Part shown: piece after piece, positions 48,545 through 63,872 of the stretch
Layout: each line of letters begins with the position of its first letter
How positions within the stretch are numbered: position 1 is the first letter of the stretch
Source of the DNA: Euglena gracilis
Taxonomy: Eukaryota > Euglenida > Euglenophyceae > Euglenales
Direction of reading: 5' to 3'
DNA: 64,000 bases
NCBI GenBank assembly: GCA_039621445.1
Contig: CP154954.1
Span: 18,524,642-18,588,641, forward strand
Notes under the pieces: model-generated
What the model was told of the DNA's origin: nothing
The model's database searches: none
Seen by the model: the letters and a program-made list of their open reading frames with translations, nothing else
Program-made: the position numbers and the translations under genes

Positions 48545-48690
48545 CCTGGGGGCGGTCCGGGCCGCGTCAGAGCCGCGCCGCTGCAGCCACAGGTCGGACT
48601 TGCCGGGGAGCTGCTGCATGAGGCTGAACGGCGCGGCCATGGTTGGCCAAGCTGGAGAACCCTGTGGCGGGGGGGGGGGGGGGGATATCC
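48545..48690. repeat. Low-copy repeat or exon block, partner of 9955-10095
   Basis: Same core as at 9955-10095, with a 5-bp length difference between the CCACAG|GGTTCTCC acceptor-like site and the ATG on the minus strand. The upstream leader is therefore not frame-conserved while the ATG frame is. Confidence 0.4.
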
Positions 48691-48799
48691 TTAAGGGAAA
48701 AAGAAATCCCATCCCAGCACATTCACTCAAATGCAAAAAAATCCACCGGAAATGATAGTCGAAAAAAATGGTTATATTTTGGGGGAAATGGGTCGACTT

Positions 48800-48960
48800 C
48801 GGTGGGGGGGGGGGAATTTCTGACATCTGTGGACCATCCCCCATCCGCCCGAAACGTCGAAAAAATGCGTCTTTCGACTTTTCAACGACCGTTCGAGCCC
48901 CGAACCGACCCTCGGCGGCCCTTAGGCCCAAGGGAGGTCCTTGAGGGGCGGTCCTTAACG
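48800..48960 (+). repeat. GGTCCTTAAG-family copy, 3' part
   Basis: Core TTTCTGACATCTGTGGACCA, CATCCGCCC, then GAGGTCCTTGAGGGGCGGTC and CTTAACG. It matches the second half of the 6.86 kb element. It is preceded by a G tract at 48803. Confidence 0.6.
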
Positions 48961-49009
48961 GTAGGGGAAAATAGAATCCCATCGCTTCGGGACCACCGCC
49001 CTGACGTAA

Positions 49010-49345
49010 GCCCCCCCCTCCCCAAATACAAAGTTTGCCCAAATACAAATACAAAGGTTTTGACATTGCCGCCCAAATACAAAGCCCCCCCCCAGTGTAA
49101 AACCCGCCAAGGGTGCCATTCAGGGTAAAGGTGTAAAAATTTTGGGTGAATATTACAAATTTTCACAATAAATTCTCAAGTTTGGATAGAAATGGTGCAT
49201 TTTGGTAAAACAAGGAAGTGCACAACCCAAATTTTGGCATAGGTGTTATTTGACTTTGGCCGAAGGCCACCAAAGATCATAGAAGACACCCAAAAAAAGT
49301 TTGTCCCCCAAATGTGAAGCCCCCCCAAATATGCAATGCCGGGGG
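49010..49345. repeat. C-run/AAATACAAAG module repeats
   Basis: Several CCCAAATACAAAG units around C-runs (49016-49095), then AATGTGAAGCCCCCCC, AAATATGCAATGCCGGGGGG and TTCATGTTTGGG at 49310-49360 with inverted sense. Same design as the other C-run modules, with a different A/T core. Confidence 0.5.
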
Positions 49346-50434
49346 GGGGGGTTCATGTTTGGGTTTAAGGGCAGGTGGGATGGTCAGACAACACACCCCT
49401 GCCGAAATTGCATCGACAAAAATCACCGCCAGTCCACTTTGTGCAGAGAAGCCAGCAGGAAGCACATAGTTCATTTCAGAATGTTTAAAATAACAGCATT
49501 AAGCCAAAAGCATGCTGTCTACTCAACCACAGGGAAGATCAAGGAGTCATTCAGGCCGAAGGAGATTTTTCACTCCAAGCGAGAGGTCGGGTCAGCCAGC
49601 ATGGAGCTCAAACTTCAGTACAATCCGCTCATCCACCCCCCCCCCAAGGGAATGCAGGCTGCTAACGGGAACAATGCATAAACTTGGACATAAAGTTGGG
49701 GACCCCCGGACGCCCCCCGCCTTGTCATTCCAGTCCCGAAATGAACAGGGGAGGGGAGGTCCGAGCCCCTCCCTCCCCCCTATGCCCAATTGACCCCAAC
49801 GGGGGTCCAAATGGGATCCCAGACTGGGTTCCCGAAATGTGGCACATTTGTGAGGGTTGGCCGCTGGAATGCCCGAAATTTGCCGAAAATCAACCAAATT
49901 CGCCCAAAATGGTCGACGTTGGGATGGCTAGAGACTCCACTGAAGGCCCTCTTCTGCTGCTGATACGTTGCCCTTAGCCGCCAGGTGCTCAGAGTCGACA
50001 CAAGTGATTTTCCCATTCCACTTTTGCTGGCCAAGGTTTCAAACACGAGCTGTGGCGACCTCTTTAACGTGTCAAAACAGGGTGATTCGTTGCACTTCTC
50101 GGGGTCCAAACCCTGAGACACTCTAGCCATGTTTGGGTAATATGTCCGATGATCGCCTCCTGTCGGAGTTTCAAGCACGGCAAACTGAAACAGACGGACG
50201 CGTCTCAAGTTCGCACACACAGGCACATGATTTTGGCCAAAATCTTTAAGTGCTGCTTTGGCCGATTAAGGTGGAGGTGATGACTGTGTGGGCCACAGGA
50301 ATTCATCTCCAACACACCATTTCTCTCACCGTACCTCTGTGCCCAGGGCAGCCACGGAAACCAAAAGCACACTGAGGTTTTTCACATTGGCTGTTGCAAG
50401 AAGTGATGAAAGTCCTAGCCAATCACCCTGGAAC
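49346..50434. other. Non-coding stretch
   Basis: Mixed sequence. Frames of 126 and 148 residues at 49.3-50.2 kb show no recognisable domain, and both strands are open. Confidence 0.4.
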
Positions 50435-50800
50435 TAAACCCCCCCAAATATAAATCCCCCCCGAAATGGAGCCAGACGGTGGTGCTATTCAGGAAAGAGC
50501 AGAAAATTTTGGGGGGGATAGGGCAATTTTTTTCAACGGAAATGCTCCATTTTGGATAAAATTGCGTGTTTTTGGGGGAAGTAGGAGGTATACAACGAAA
50601 AATTAGCATAAAACTGGTATTTGACTGCAGTTGAAGGCCGCCAACTCTGTGGAGCCCACCCAGAAGAGCTTGATTTCTCCCCCCAATTTAAAGCCCCACC
50701 CCCTCCCAATATAAAGCAATGGGCGGGATTTCAAAACCCTGGGGGGCTAGAAATCTCGCCGACATATAAAGCCAGGGGGACTTCAAATTTGGGTGGGTTG
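50435..50800. repeat. C-run/AATATAAA module repeats
   Basis: AAACCCCCCCAAATATAAAT followed by a C-run near 50437, CCCAATTTAAAGCCCCACCC and CCCAATATAAAGCAATGGG near 50683-50722, and GACATATAAAGCCAGGGGG near 50760. Confidence 0.5.
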
Positions 50801-51394
50801 TATTACTGCCATGTGCTGCCAAAAGCTGATTTCTTTGCCTTAATTGGCTGAAAGGGAGAACCCCAGCAAAAAAAAAAAAGGAAAGATGCCCCAAAGAAAC
50901 ACAAACATGTGCCAAAAGAAAGCAAGTGAGGGTAGCAAACTGGGGCAGGAAAGGCGAGGCAGCGCTTATGGAGGGCCAATGAGGGGCTACTCCGGGCTGT
51001 GCGATGGCGCGGCAACGGTGTGCCGCTGCCGCAACGTTTCCGGCGCGGGGCCCAGCGGCGCGTTCGACACCGTTCCGTCCGCCGGCTGGGGTGCCGGGGG
51101 CGGGGGGACACCGTGGCCAGCCCCCCCTCCAGCTGGAGCCCTTGGTGTACCCTCCCAAGGCTACAGTCTGGACAAAATGATGGGAAACAAAAACGATGGG
51201 AAACAAAAATGATCGGAAACTAAAATGATGGGAAACAAAAATGATGGGAAACCGCCCAAATCTTCCCATCGTTTTCCCCCATGCCCTTTCCATGCCCTTT
51301 GGGAAGTCAAATTTCACACACAAAGTCGGGGATATCTTAGACGGCCGGGAATGCACTTTTCTTGTTGAGTCACAAAATTTAGGCAGTTTTAGTG

Positions 51395-51443
51395 AAAATG
51401 CGCATCCGCGCATTTTGGACGCGGAGTGCGCAGGTGCGCATTT
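51395..51443. repeat. Palindrome sites 1 and 2 of the 51.2 kb element
   Basis: AAAATGCGCATCCGCGCATT (51395-51416 with flanking T) and GAGTGCGCAGGTGCGCATTT (51425-51443). They sit 34 bp inside the inner inverted repeat, mirroring site 14 near the other end. Confidence 0.85.
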
Positions 51444-51827
51444 TTTTGCATGGTTTGATGCCTCTTCCAGACTGGGGGTAAACACCATAAAAATGAGCTG
51501 TTTGGATTCAACACGACCACAGGGACCACCCCCTGTTTACTGGTTCAACTACGTATCATGCTGTTTACAGCTGTTTCACGACGACTGTGGTACAATGCGT
51601 GGATGGACATACACTCAGCACATTCCACACAGCATGCGGAACACGGGCGACACAGGGAAGCCTGGACCTGGGTGTGACACCTTGTGTTCACCGATATGTG
51701 CTGATGGCTTCTGGGGGCAGGGCCTGGTGAACCTGGGATGAGCATGGGAAGGAACACCTTGCAGCCACAGAGACACAGCCCTCCCAAGGTCAAAACAATG
51801 GGGGTGTCACTGAGTATCAGGGACGAA

Positions 51828-51931
51828 GAATGCGCACCTGCGCATTTTTTGGAAACCTAAAAGAATGCGCAGGTGCGCATTTTTTGGAATGGACACAGGC
51901 TGCGGGAAGTGGGAATGCGCACACGCGCATT
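51828..51931. repeat. Palindrome sites 3-5 of the 51.2 kb element
   Basis: GAATGCGCACCTGCGCATTT (51828), GAATGCGCAGGTGCGCATTT (51863) and GAATGCGCACACGCGCATTG (51913). The middle two or three bases change between copies while the TGCGCA arms stay fixed. Sites 3 and 4 are both followed by T-runs then GGAA. Confidence 0.88.
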
Positions 51932-52222
51932 GATGTTGAAGGATGCACTGGGTATGGCCTGCTGTTTGCCTGCCTTGAATCCGAGCTGTGCACCGCTGTG
52001 ATGTGGTTTCGGGCAGGCTGGACATGGGTGTGTGAGGGGGAGATGAACCAACAGAATCACCCTGGGCAACCATGTCGCTGTACCAGACCACACCCTGAAA
52101 CACCACACCTGCAGCGGCGTGGAAAACCCTGGGCTCGGCGACGGCAGGTGTCAAGGCACGAATTCATGTCCTTCAGTGACAGGGGAACTAACCCCCTGCA
52201 GCGCAAGTCACCGAACAAATCA

Positions 52223-53330
52223 GAATGCACACTTGCGCATTCCACTTCACCCGCTGCAGTCCAGTGCCCAGCCGAGTCACACTGCTCTAATGAACGTGTG
52301 GAGCATGTCACAACGCACATGCAACCGTCTCTGGGGGAGGTGATAGGGAGGCTGCTGCCAGCGTTGTCCGACCCCACGCCCCAGAGCGTGCATGGCAGCA
52401 CACAGCCAATTGGCTCCCTGAACAACCTTATGTTGGGCTGCAGTGCACGGTGCCAGGAGCACTGTGCCCCACAATTAGGGTCAACGCAGGGGGTTGTGTC
52501 TGGTTCCACACACGGTGCTCACGGGGTTGGCACTTCGAGAGCGAAACACGCCTGTCACCACCTTCGGCATCATTCCCAAAGACGGTCTGTAAACACAGAA
52601 TTAATTCACAATTCAAATGGACTCAAAGAAGCGAACACCACTGGTCAGTCCTTGCCCCAAACTGTCTCCAGGCCCTTGAGATCGTGAGACAGGCACAAGC
52701 ACATCACAACAAAAACTTACCGATAAACCCAGGAATTTTTTCCGTTCTGCTTTTTCTGTGTATTCCACCGTGTCGTACCAAAGGAAAACGGACGAGAAAG
52801 AAACTTCAGTGCCCGAGGAAATTCCTCGGTGACGGGCACCATAATTCCCAAATGCGGTCAGCAGTCCTTCATGGCATGAGTGAAAAGCCGGTGAATGCGC
52901 ACGTGCGCAAAAAATTGCCCTGTGCCTTTCTTTAAATCACAGCCACACCGTCGAATATTTGCACTCCCAGGTGGGTATGCTACCACCCACGCCAACTCCC
53001 CCCGCCTGGCCTGGATTTGAAACCACACAGCTGAAGTGTAGACCTCCCTGTGAGGATGGAATGGTGTACGAGGACGAGGCAGCCCTGGTGCGAAACACAG
53101 CAGAGGAGGACCACCACCTGTGGCCTTGCTGGCAACAAACGTCACCCCCCACACAGAACCCTTATTTATCATGAACTCAGAGTCAACGCTCCAGCACTGC
53201 AAACTACACAACCCCTGGCCGCTGTGAAGACCAAGGAAAGCACATGTGAACACACTTTCTCCACACACCCCATTCGCAATGGCTGCAGTCAAACATGGCA
53301 ACACCGGGGTGAATGCGCACATGCGCATTC
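52223..53330. repeat. Palindrome sites 6-8 of the 51.2 kb element
   Basis: GAATGCACACTTGCGCATTC (52223-52242), GAATGCGCACGTGCGCAAAA (52893) and GAATGCGCACATGCGCATTC (53311-53330). Spacers are about 650 and 400 bp, resemble neither each other nor the surrounding genome, and lack the long G/C tracts common elsewhere. Confidence 0.85.
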
Positions 53331-53574
53331 CCTTCGTGTGTCTCCCTTAAAGCACCCTGGTAGGAGGTTGCTGTACAAGGCCATGCCAAACAACTCAGCA
53401 CACAAGGTGGAGGCACAGCCCAGGAGACATACACCCTACTCTGGCGGCATCCTCCTGTGCGATGAGAGGCCTCTGAAATCGCTGACAAAAAGGCCAGCAG
53501 TGCACCATGGGGGTAGCCCTGCCTCAATGCTGTGCTGGCACTGGGTTCAGGAGCACAGCTCCCCACAACACAGA

Positions 53575-53720
53575 GAATGCGCACCTGCCACTCCCCCTCA
53601 CGGAATGCGCAGATGCGCACTCTTGTGGATGCCCAGCGCTGCTCCCCTCCTGCTCTCCTGCAGATAGAATCATAGCCAGCCAGCGAAGGAATGGCCTCAA
53701 GAGTGCGCACGTGCGCATTC
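53575..53720. repeat. Palindrome sites 9-11 of the 51.2 kb element
   Basis: GAATGCGCACCTGCCACTCC (53575, right arm decayed), GAATGCGCAGATGCGCACTC (53603) and GAGTGCGCACGTGCGCATTC (53701-53720). Confidence 0.83.
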
Positions 53721-54310
53721 TTGAGCCTCATGCAACCTCGGAGAGGAGCCATGATACATCGTTTGTGAGGGCTGTTCTGGAGGGTGTAGTCTGTGGCAAA
53801 AAGGGTTGAAGTGGGGCTCCGCTCCGTAGCTTTAAAAACCAGTGACACACATGAGAGGACCCCCCCCTTCCATACCCAGCACCCCATCACAAACGTCAGA
53901 CCTAAACACAGGTGGTCGCACATGGTGATGTGCCGTGGTGCCTATGAGAAGATACATGCGGAGCAGACTGCGTGCGCCGCTGGAGGGATGCTGTGCCTGC
54001 AAGTGTCAAGGAGAGGTGCAGTGCACTGCGTGGGATGGCAAACAGCAGGCAGCCTGAGGAGGGTAACGAGCCCTCCCCTACAGACATGGTCTTGATTTTA
54101 ACACACACACCCCACCACTCTCTGAATGCAGACTACACGCACACACCAAACATTCGCCAGCGCCCACTCGTGCCCTGCTCCCAACACAGGGCACAGAACC
54201 TCCTCTCCACTCAAACCGCAGAGACCACGGTACCCCCTTCCCACAACCACCCCCGGGAGCCACAATGACCGTCCAAAACTTCAGGAAAAGGCCAGGATGG
54301 GGAGGGGGGT

Positions 54311-54630
54311 GAATGCGCACCTGCGCATTCACTCAGCACCACAAAACAGGGGGGACAGCGACAGGTACAACGCCTTCACCTGACGAGGGTTCGTCCTCGT
54401 AAAACAGTGTTTTGTGTCGCACCTACTTCGGCAGAAAGGGGTTTTCCCTCGGTCCGCGGAGGTGCTAAACCGTCATTTTCAAAACGAAAAAAAGTCGGTT
54501 TGCCCAGACAAAAACCCGGGGGTCGAAAGCAGTGGTACCCATTTTGGTACCAGGGGTTTCAGCTGACGGGTCGGCCGCCCCGTCAAGTGATAGCGACACA
54601 CTTGGTCACAAAAGAATGCGCAGGTGCGCA
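54311..54630. repeat. Palindrome sites 12-14 region of the 51.2 kb element
   Basis: GAATGCGCACCTGCGCATTC (54311-54330, perfect) and GAATGCGCAGGTGCGCAAAA (54614-54630), which lies about 20 bp inside the inner inverted repeat. One further decayed site may lie between them, so the total in the element is at least 13 clear copies plus half-sites. Confidence 0.8.
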
Positions 54631-54901
54631 AAAAAACCACCAAAAATGAAAAGTGCATTCCCGGCCGTCTGAGGATATGACATATGGTTAATTTTGGGGT
54701 GTGCATCGTAATATAAAAAAAACTGACACCCAGAGGACCATTTTGACCATTTTGCAATTCTGAGTTTTCCTGAATCACAAGCTGGAAAAATTACCATCAT
54801 TTTCCATGAAAGCTGGAATTTCTCATCGCTCATTTTTCCAAAATAAAATTTTCCTGCCATTTTTTCCGTCACCTTTTCCCATCATTTTTGTCCGGACTGT
54901 A

Positions 54902-55417
54902 AGCAGCAGGAAACCTCTGATCGATTTTTTGGTCCGAAACACGCCTTCATTCCGTACACTCCCACCTGCACTCCGGCAGGACGTTTTCAATTCCCGTTGA
55001 TTCCTTGCACCAGTCCGTCCTGAAACGGCGTCGGCCATTCTAACCTGTTTCCTAAGCTTTGACATCGGAGGGCTTCAAATTGCCACAAATGGGGATGAGC
55101 TGGGTGAGGCATTTGTTCGAACGGGGGGGGGGGGATGTTCTGGTTCATGGCTGGTTCAGGGCAGGGTTCAGGCCGAAGTTGAGGCCGTCAGGCGGCCAGG
55201 ATTTTGTCCCTGTCGTAGCCCAACTCCATTTCTGACAGGAACAAACAAGGGAATTGGGGTTCAGGGACAAAACCAGGGTTGGCCAGAGTAGGACCCACAC
55301 CACCACATTTCACCACTGGGCCGACCGGGGGGCAAAGGTGAAACGGTGCCATTGGTTACATAAAAAATATGTGGGCATTTCAATGCTGGGGCACCAAGGA
55401 GGAAAGCCCCCCATAGG
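54902..55417. other. Non-coding stretch downstream of CLPTM1 stop
   Basis: Lies between the mariner-type element and the CLPTM1 stop codon. It may contain the 3' untranslated region; no clear polyadenylation signal could be assigned. A 10-G tract lies at 55123. Confidence 0.4.
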
Positions 55418-60600
<5,183 letters not shown>

Positions 60601-60670
60601 CTGCGCAGAAATGCCTGGCATGACAATCGACGTTTCATTGGGGGCCAGGCAAGGACAGTCATCCCCGGTT

Positions 60671-60720
60671 TTTGGTCTCCGGTGGGGTCCGGTGGGATCC
60701 GGTGGGGTCCGGTGGGTTGC
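60671..60720. repeat. GGTGGGATCC minisatellite, short array
   Basis: About five units of CCGGTGGGRTCCGGTGGG. The same unit, same orientation, forms the longer array at 61221-61371, on the other side of the 38.3-kb-like module. Confidence 0.88.
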
Positions 60721-60944
60721 CTTGGGGTGGGGGACTGGGGAAAAAAATACATGCAACAAGGTCAGGCTCTTGGTCTCTTTTTTTTTGTCCCATATGAGTC
60801 ACCTTTTGGCTCTGTTTAATGGGCCCAGCCAGATGCTCAGGATCTTTTGCCCCGCCACCACATGGGATCACCACATGATGTGATATACTCATTGCTCACC
60901 CTCGGGTCGTCGGTTTCATCCACCCCAAATTTGGCCCAAATCAT

Positions 60945-61175
60945 CTGGTTTTGCCACCAGATCGTACCAAAACTGTACCAATGATCACCGAATCTGTGCA
61001 AGTGGCCACAAAATGGCCAAATTGGCCAAAAGGGGGCAAAAAATGGATAAAAGCAGTCGCCAAAAAAATGGCCAAAAAGGAAAAGATTGTTGCTGGTTTG
61101 CATCTACATCTGGTTTCAACTACAGATGGGGTGCTGGTGGAAATATGTGAAAACTGCACATTCGGAAATCTCACA
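60945..61175 (+). repeat. Module shared with 38341-38740
   Basis: Begins CTGGTTTTGCCACCAGATCG and ends GAAAACTGCACATTCGGAAA. It is shorter in its GGCCAAAA-rich middle than the 38.3 kb copy and is bordered on both sides by GGTGGGATCC units. Confidence 0.6.
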
Positions 61176-61220
61176 CGGGCCATAAATCCAGAAGAAAAAT
61201 CTGTGCATGGAAAAAAATAT

Positions 61221-61371
61221 CCGGTGGGATCCGGTGGGATCCGGTGGGGTCCGGTGGGATCCGGTGGGATCCGGTGGGATCCGGTGGGAACCCACTAGTC
61301 AAACGGTCAAAAAACCCCCGGTGGGATCCGGTGGGATCCGGTGGGATCCGGTGGGATCCGGTGGGATCCGG
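61221..61371. repeat. GGTGGGATCC minisatellite, long array
   Basis: Two blocks (61221-61289 and 61318-61371) of a CCGGTGGGAT unit, separated by about 28 bp. No relation to the minisatellites at 38.1, 38.75 or 41.3 kb. Confidence 0.93.
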
Positions 61372-61620
61372 TGGCTATCCTTGCCTGATTGGGGCGATGT
61401 GCAGCCAAAGCTGACCCCAAAATTACCCCCCAAACTACATTTTGGTTTTTTTAAAAATATGATGTGTTGTAAGATTACCACCTCCTGAGGCAGCTGCTGC
61501 CGCGGTGAAATGCCCCAAAATGTCCATTTCGCCCCCAAAATTTCTAGATTTTTAACTATGCCGGTTTGGTTTGATGCAAGGATTGTTTCAACATCATTGG
61601 TGCAGATGCTTTACTTGTGA

Positions 61621-61699
61621 CGACAAAGAAAAATCCTTCAGTGCAAGTTACGCTGCCTAAGTAAAGCACTGACTTGCACTGAAGGATTTTACTTTGTCG
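61621..61699. repeat. Inverted repeat of two element ends
   Basis: Arms 61621-61648 and 61672-61699 match at 27 of 28 positions, with a 23-nt loop. The loop-side sequence GCCTAAG and the arm TTGCACTGAAGG resemble the ends of the 41.9 kb element (CTTAGGC then TCGCACTTAAG), so this looks like two related TIR ends facing each other. Confidence 0.7.
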
Positions 61700-62530
61700 G
61701 ACTGTTTGTTTGCCGTAATACATGTCCGCGTTCCCACCTTTCACACGAATGGACACACGGTGTGCACATTGCGCAAACCAAACAAATCTTCTATCCCCGG
61801 TGCACAGGGTTTGGTGCACCGTTTTCAGCAGTGTGAGTCCTGGGGTGTTTACGGCTGTAGTTCGGAGGAACCCAAGAGTGGTCGATGTGCGCATTTGCGC
61901 GCTCCGACGTTCTTCTTTGTTCAAACAATGGCGGCAATGAATCATTCCCCACAAATTTGTGTGATCCCCTCCTGAGGTCGCCTGACAACGAAATGTGGCC
62001 GGACACATCCCCACTGCAAGTTCGGTGGAGATTCCCGACCCTTCCCTCCCCTGCAGACCACTTTCCCTTCACCCACATGCCTTGCTAAAGTCCCACACTC
62101 CCACCTTCCACCTTCACGCACATCCCTTGACAAACACCCCGGAAACACCCTCCTTCCCTGCGATCCTGCCCAGCGAAGGGACAGATCTCCCCTGAACCCC
62201 CCATCATTTTTCCCTGCGCTCCAGCAAACGCCCAAAAAAACGCAAGTTCGAGGCGGGCCAACCACAAAAAAGTGCGTCAAAAGCCCGGGAGTGGCATAGT
62301 CACCGGACAAAGCCGGAAAAACAGGAAAACCGGCCAGAGTTGGGGGAGTAAAAAAAAAAAAAAAAGAGAACCGCTGGGAGCTGTCGCAGTCGTGCTCCTG
62401 TTTGCTCAAATTTATGGAACTGCCAGCAAAAAAAAACATTTCGTGCATGTCCGAAATTCAAATTTTCAGACATGGGCGCAAATTCGCACACCGACCAAAA
62501 AATGCTAAAGTGCAGGTTATGCCGCCTACG
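61662..62530. mobile_element. Small relative of the 41.9 kb TIR element (tentative)
   Basis: Left end from about 61662 (CTTGCACTGAAGGATTTT). The right end GCTAAAGTGCAGGTTATGCC with GCCTACG at 62504-62530 parallels the right end of the 41906-44864 element (GCTTAAGTGCGAATCC then GCCTAAG). TGCGCA-type sites occur near both ends: GTGCGCATTTGCGCGCTC at 61887 and GGGCGCAAATTCGCACAC at 62474. Boundaries are approximate. Confidence 0.45.
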
Positions 62531-62759
62531 TCTTATCACAATGTACTGCTTTATACAAGTGAACGTCATTTTCAGAGGCAACTTTCTTTGTTTTTGCTTG
62601 AAGCTCAAAAAATGCACGTAATTGTATGGTGGCTTAATTTCCTCACAGGGTGTTTTTTTCAGAAATTTGCTTAACTGATTATGATCATGAGTATGAGTAT
62701 GACTATGTTTACAATTATGATTTACCAATGGGGCAAATCCATATATTTCATTTGGGGGG

Positions 62760-63031
62760 GTTATAAAATTAAAAGTCACAAAAAAAACCCCAGAGAAGAC
62801 CATTTTGATCTTTTTTTTGGAATTTTGAGTTGTTTCTTTTCCAAACCATTGCTTCCATCATTTCCCTGAATGCTAAATTTTCTTGAACTTTTTCAAAAAA
62901 ATATTAAAAAAATAATAAACAAACAAATTGATAAATAAAATAAAATAAACAAATTAAATAAAATAATAAACAAACAAAATTTCCAATAATTGTTTTGCAA
63001 TTTTTGTCTCCCGCAATTTTTGCCTGCACTG
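62760..63031. mobile_element. Right-end fragment of a mariner-type element (tentative)
   Basis: Resembles the right subterminal region of the 51.2 kb element: CCCAGAGAAGACCATTTTGA versus CCCAGAGGACCATTTTGACC, TTTTGAGTTGTTTC, and CATCATTTCCCTGAATG. It ends GCAATTTTTGCCTGCACTG, whose complement CAGTGCAGGCAAAAATTGC parallels CAGTCCGGACAAAAATGAT. No matching left end or TA duplication was found. Confidence 0.4.
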
Positions 63032-63872
63032 TGACATCACTGAGAAGGCATTATTTCTCTCCTCTTGAAGAGTTTGTACCGCACAGAAGGACCTGTTTGA
63101 TAAAATTGTTTCACTGGGAATCACAGGCAAACAAAGGGCCCTCCCAGAGAGTCAGCCAGGCTATTGCAACCCCCCCCCTGCAGTGGGCCGTACCTAAATG
63201 ACGGCGCAAGGAGAGAGCGGGCTTGTCTGCAAGCCGAGAGGGAGGAGCAGGTGTTGCAGGACCTCCTCCCAACACACATGCGCACACACCCCAAATCCAA
63301 GTCTGTGGGGGGAAATCATCACTGAAAAAGGATTCCTTTGTCGCATATGACTTCACAAATGGTTAATCTTTTAGAGTGCAGTTGCACTTTCGCAATTCCT
63401 GAGTGAGACTTGAAAAGACTTCCAGCATGTTTTTAAATGTGGTTTCGTAAAACAATTTGTGTGATTTTTTGTGAAAAAACGACGGTATGTGGAACTCAAA
63501 GGCGAACTATGTCGAACTCGAAATAGGCTGATTGTATTTATTTTATTTTTGTTTTATCAGATCAAAACTGTTCTTTGAATTTCTGAAACAAACATCCAAG
63601 AAATCAAAAGCTAGCTTCAGAAATTGACACTCAGAAATTTTAAAGAATCACTGCCCAAAATCGTGCTTATTTTCAAATCGCATTCAAAAAAATCCTCCCC
63701 GCCTCTGTCAGAGCGGACGCCCTCCTTTTCCCCTGGGAAGGTTTCACTATTGGTCCAAATGTTAAGGCTCGGCAACCAAAAAGGCAAAAGGCCTATCCAT
63801 ACAAGCAGGGGGGTATTCAACGAGTGGGGTGCAGGACAGTAATCAGACTGGAACTGGCTGGTGCCTGACAGA
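63032..63872. other. Non-coding stretch
   Basis: A/T-rich, without recognisable exons or repeats. I looked here on the minus strand for upstream CLPTM1 exons and found none. Confidence 0.4.

Larger units (their letters stand above)
51164..54899. mobile_element. 3.7 kb mariner-type TIR element with a 20-bp palindrome array
   Basis: The ends are inverted CAGTCTGGACAAAATGATGG (left) and CAGTCCGGACAAAAATGATG (right, complement), flanked by TA on both sides (51162-51163 and 54900-54901). CAGT ends with a TA duplication are characteristic of Tc1/mariner insertion. A second inverted pair lies inward: 51331-51361 and 54648-54678, sharing ACGGCCGGGAATGCACTTTT. The left subterminal region has five tandem units like AAACAAAAATGATGGG (51180-51252). 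The interior holds at least 14 copies of a GAATGCGCANNTGCGCATTC-type palindrome. Frames up to 285 residues show no DDE/D transposase features I recognise, so it is probably non-autonomous. Confidence 0.82.

Noticed and set aside
51830-53923. Frames of 285, 205 and 239 residues inside the mariner-type element as transposase candidates
   Set aside because: No DDE/D spacing, helix-turn-helix or zinc-finger pattern recognised, and both strands are open over the same DNA. Absence of stops seems to reflect composition.
51395-54630. CRISPR array interpretation of the repeated palindromes
   Set aside because: Spacing is irregular (15-700 bp), repeats vary in the centre, there is no cas gene, and the context is eukaryotic.
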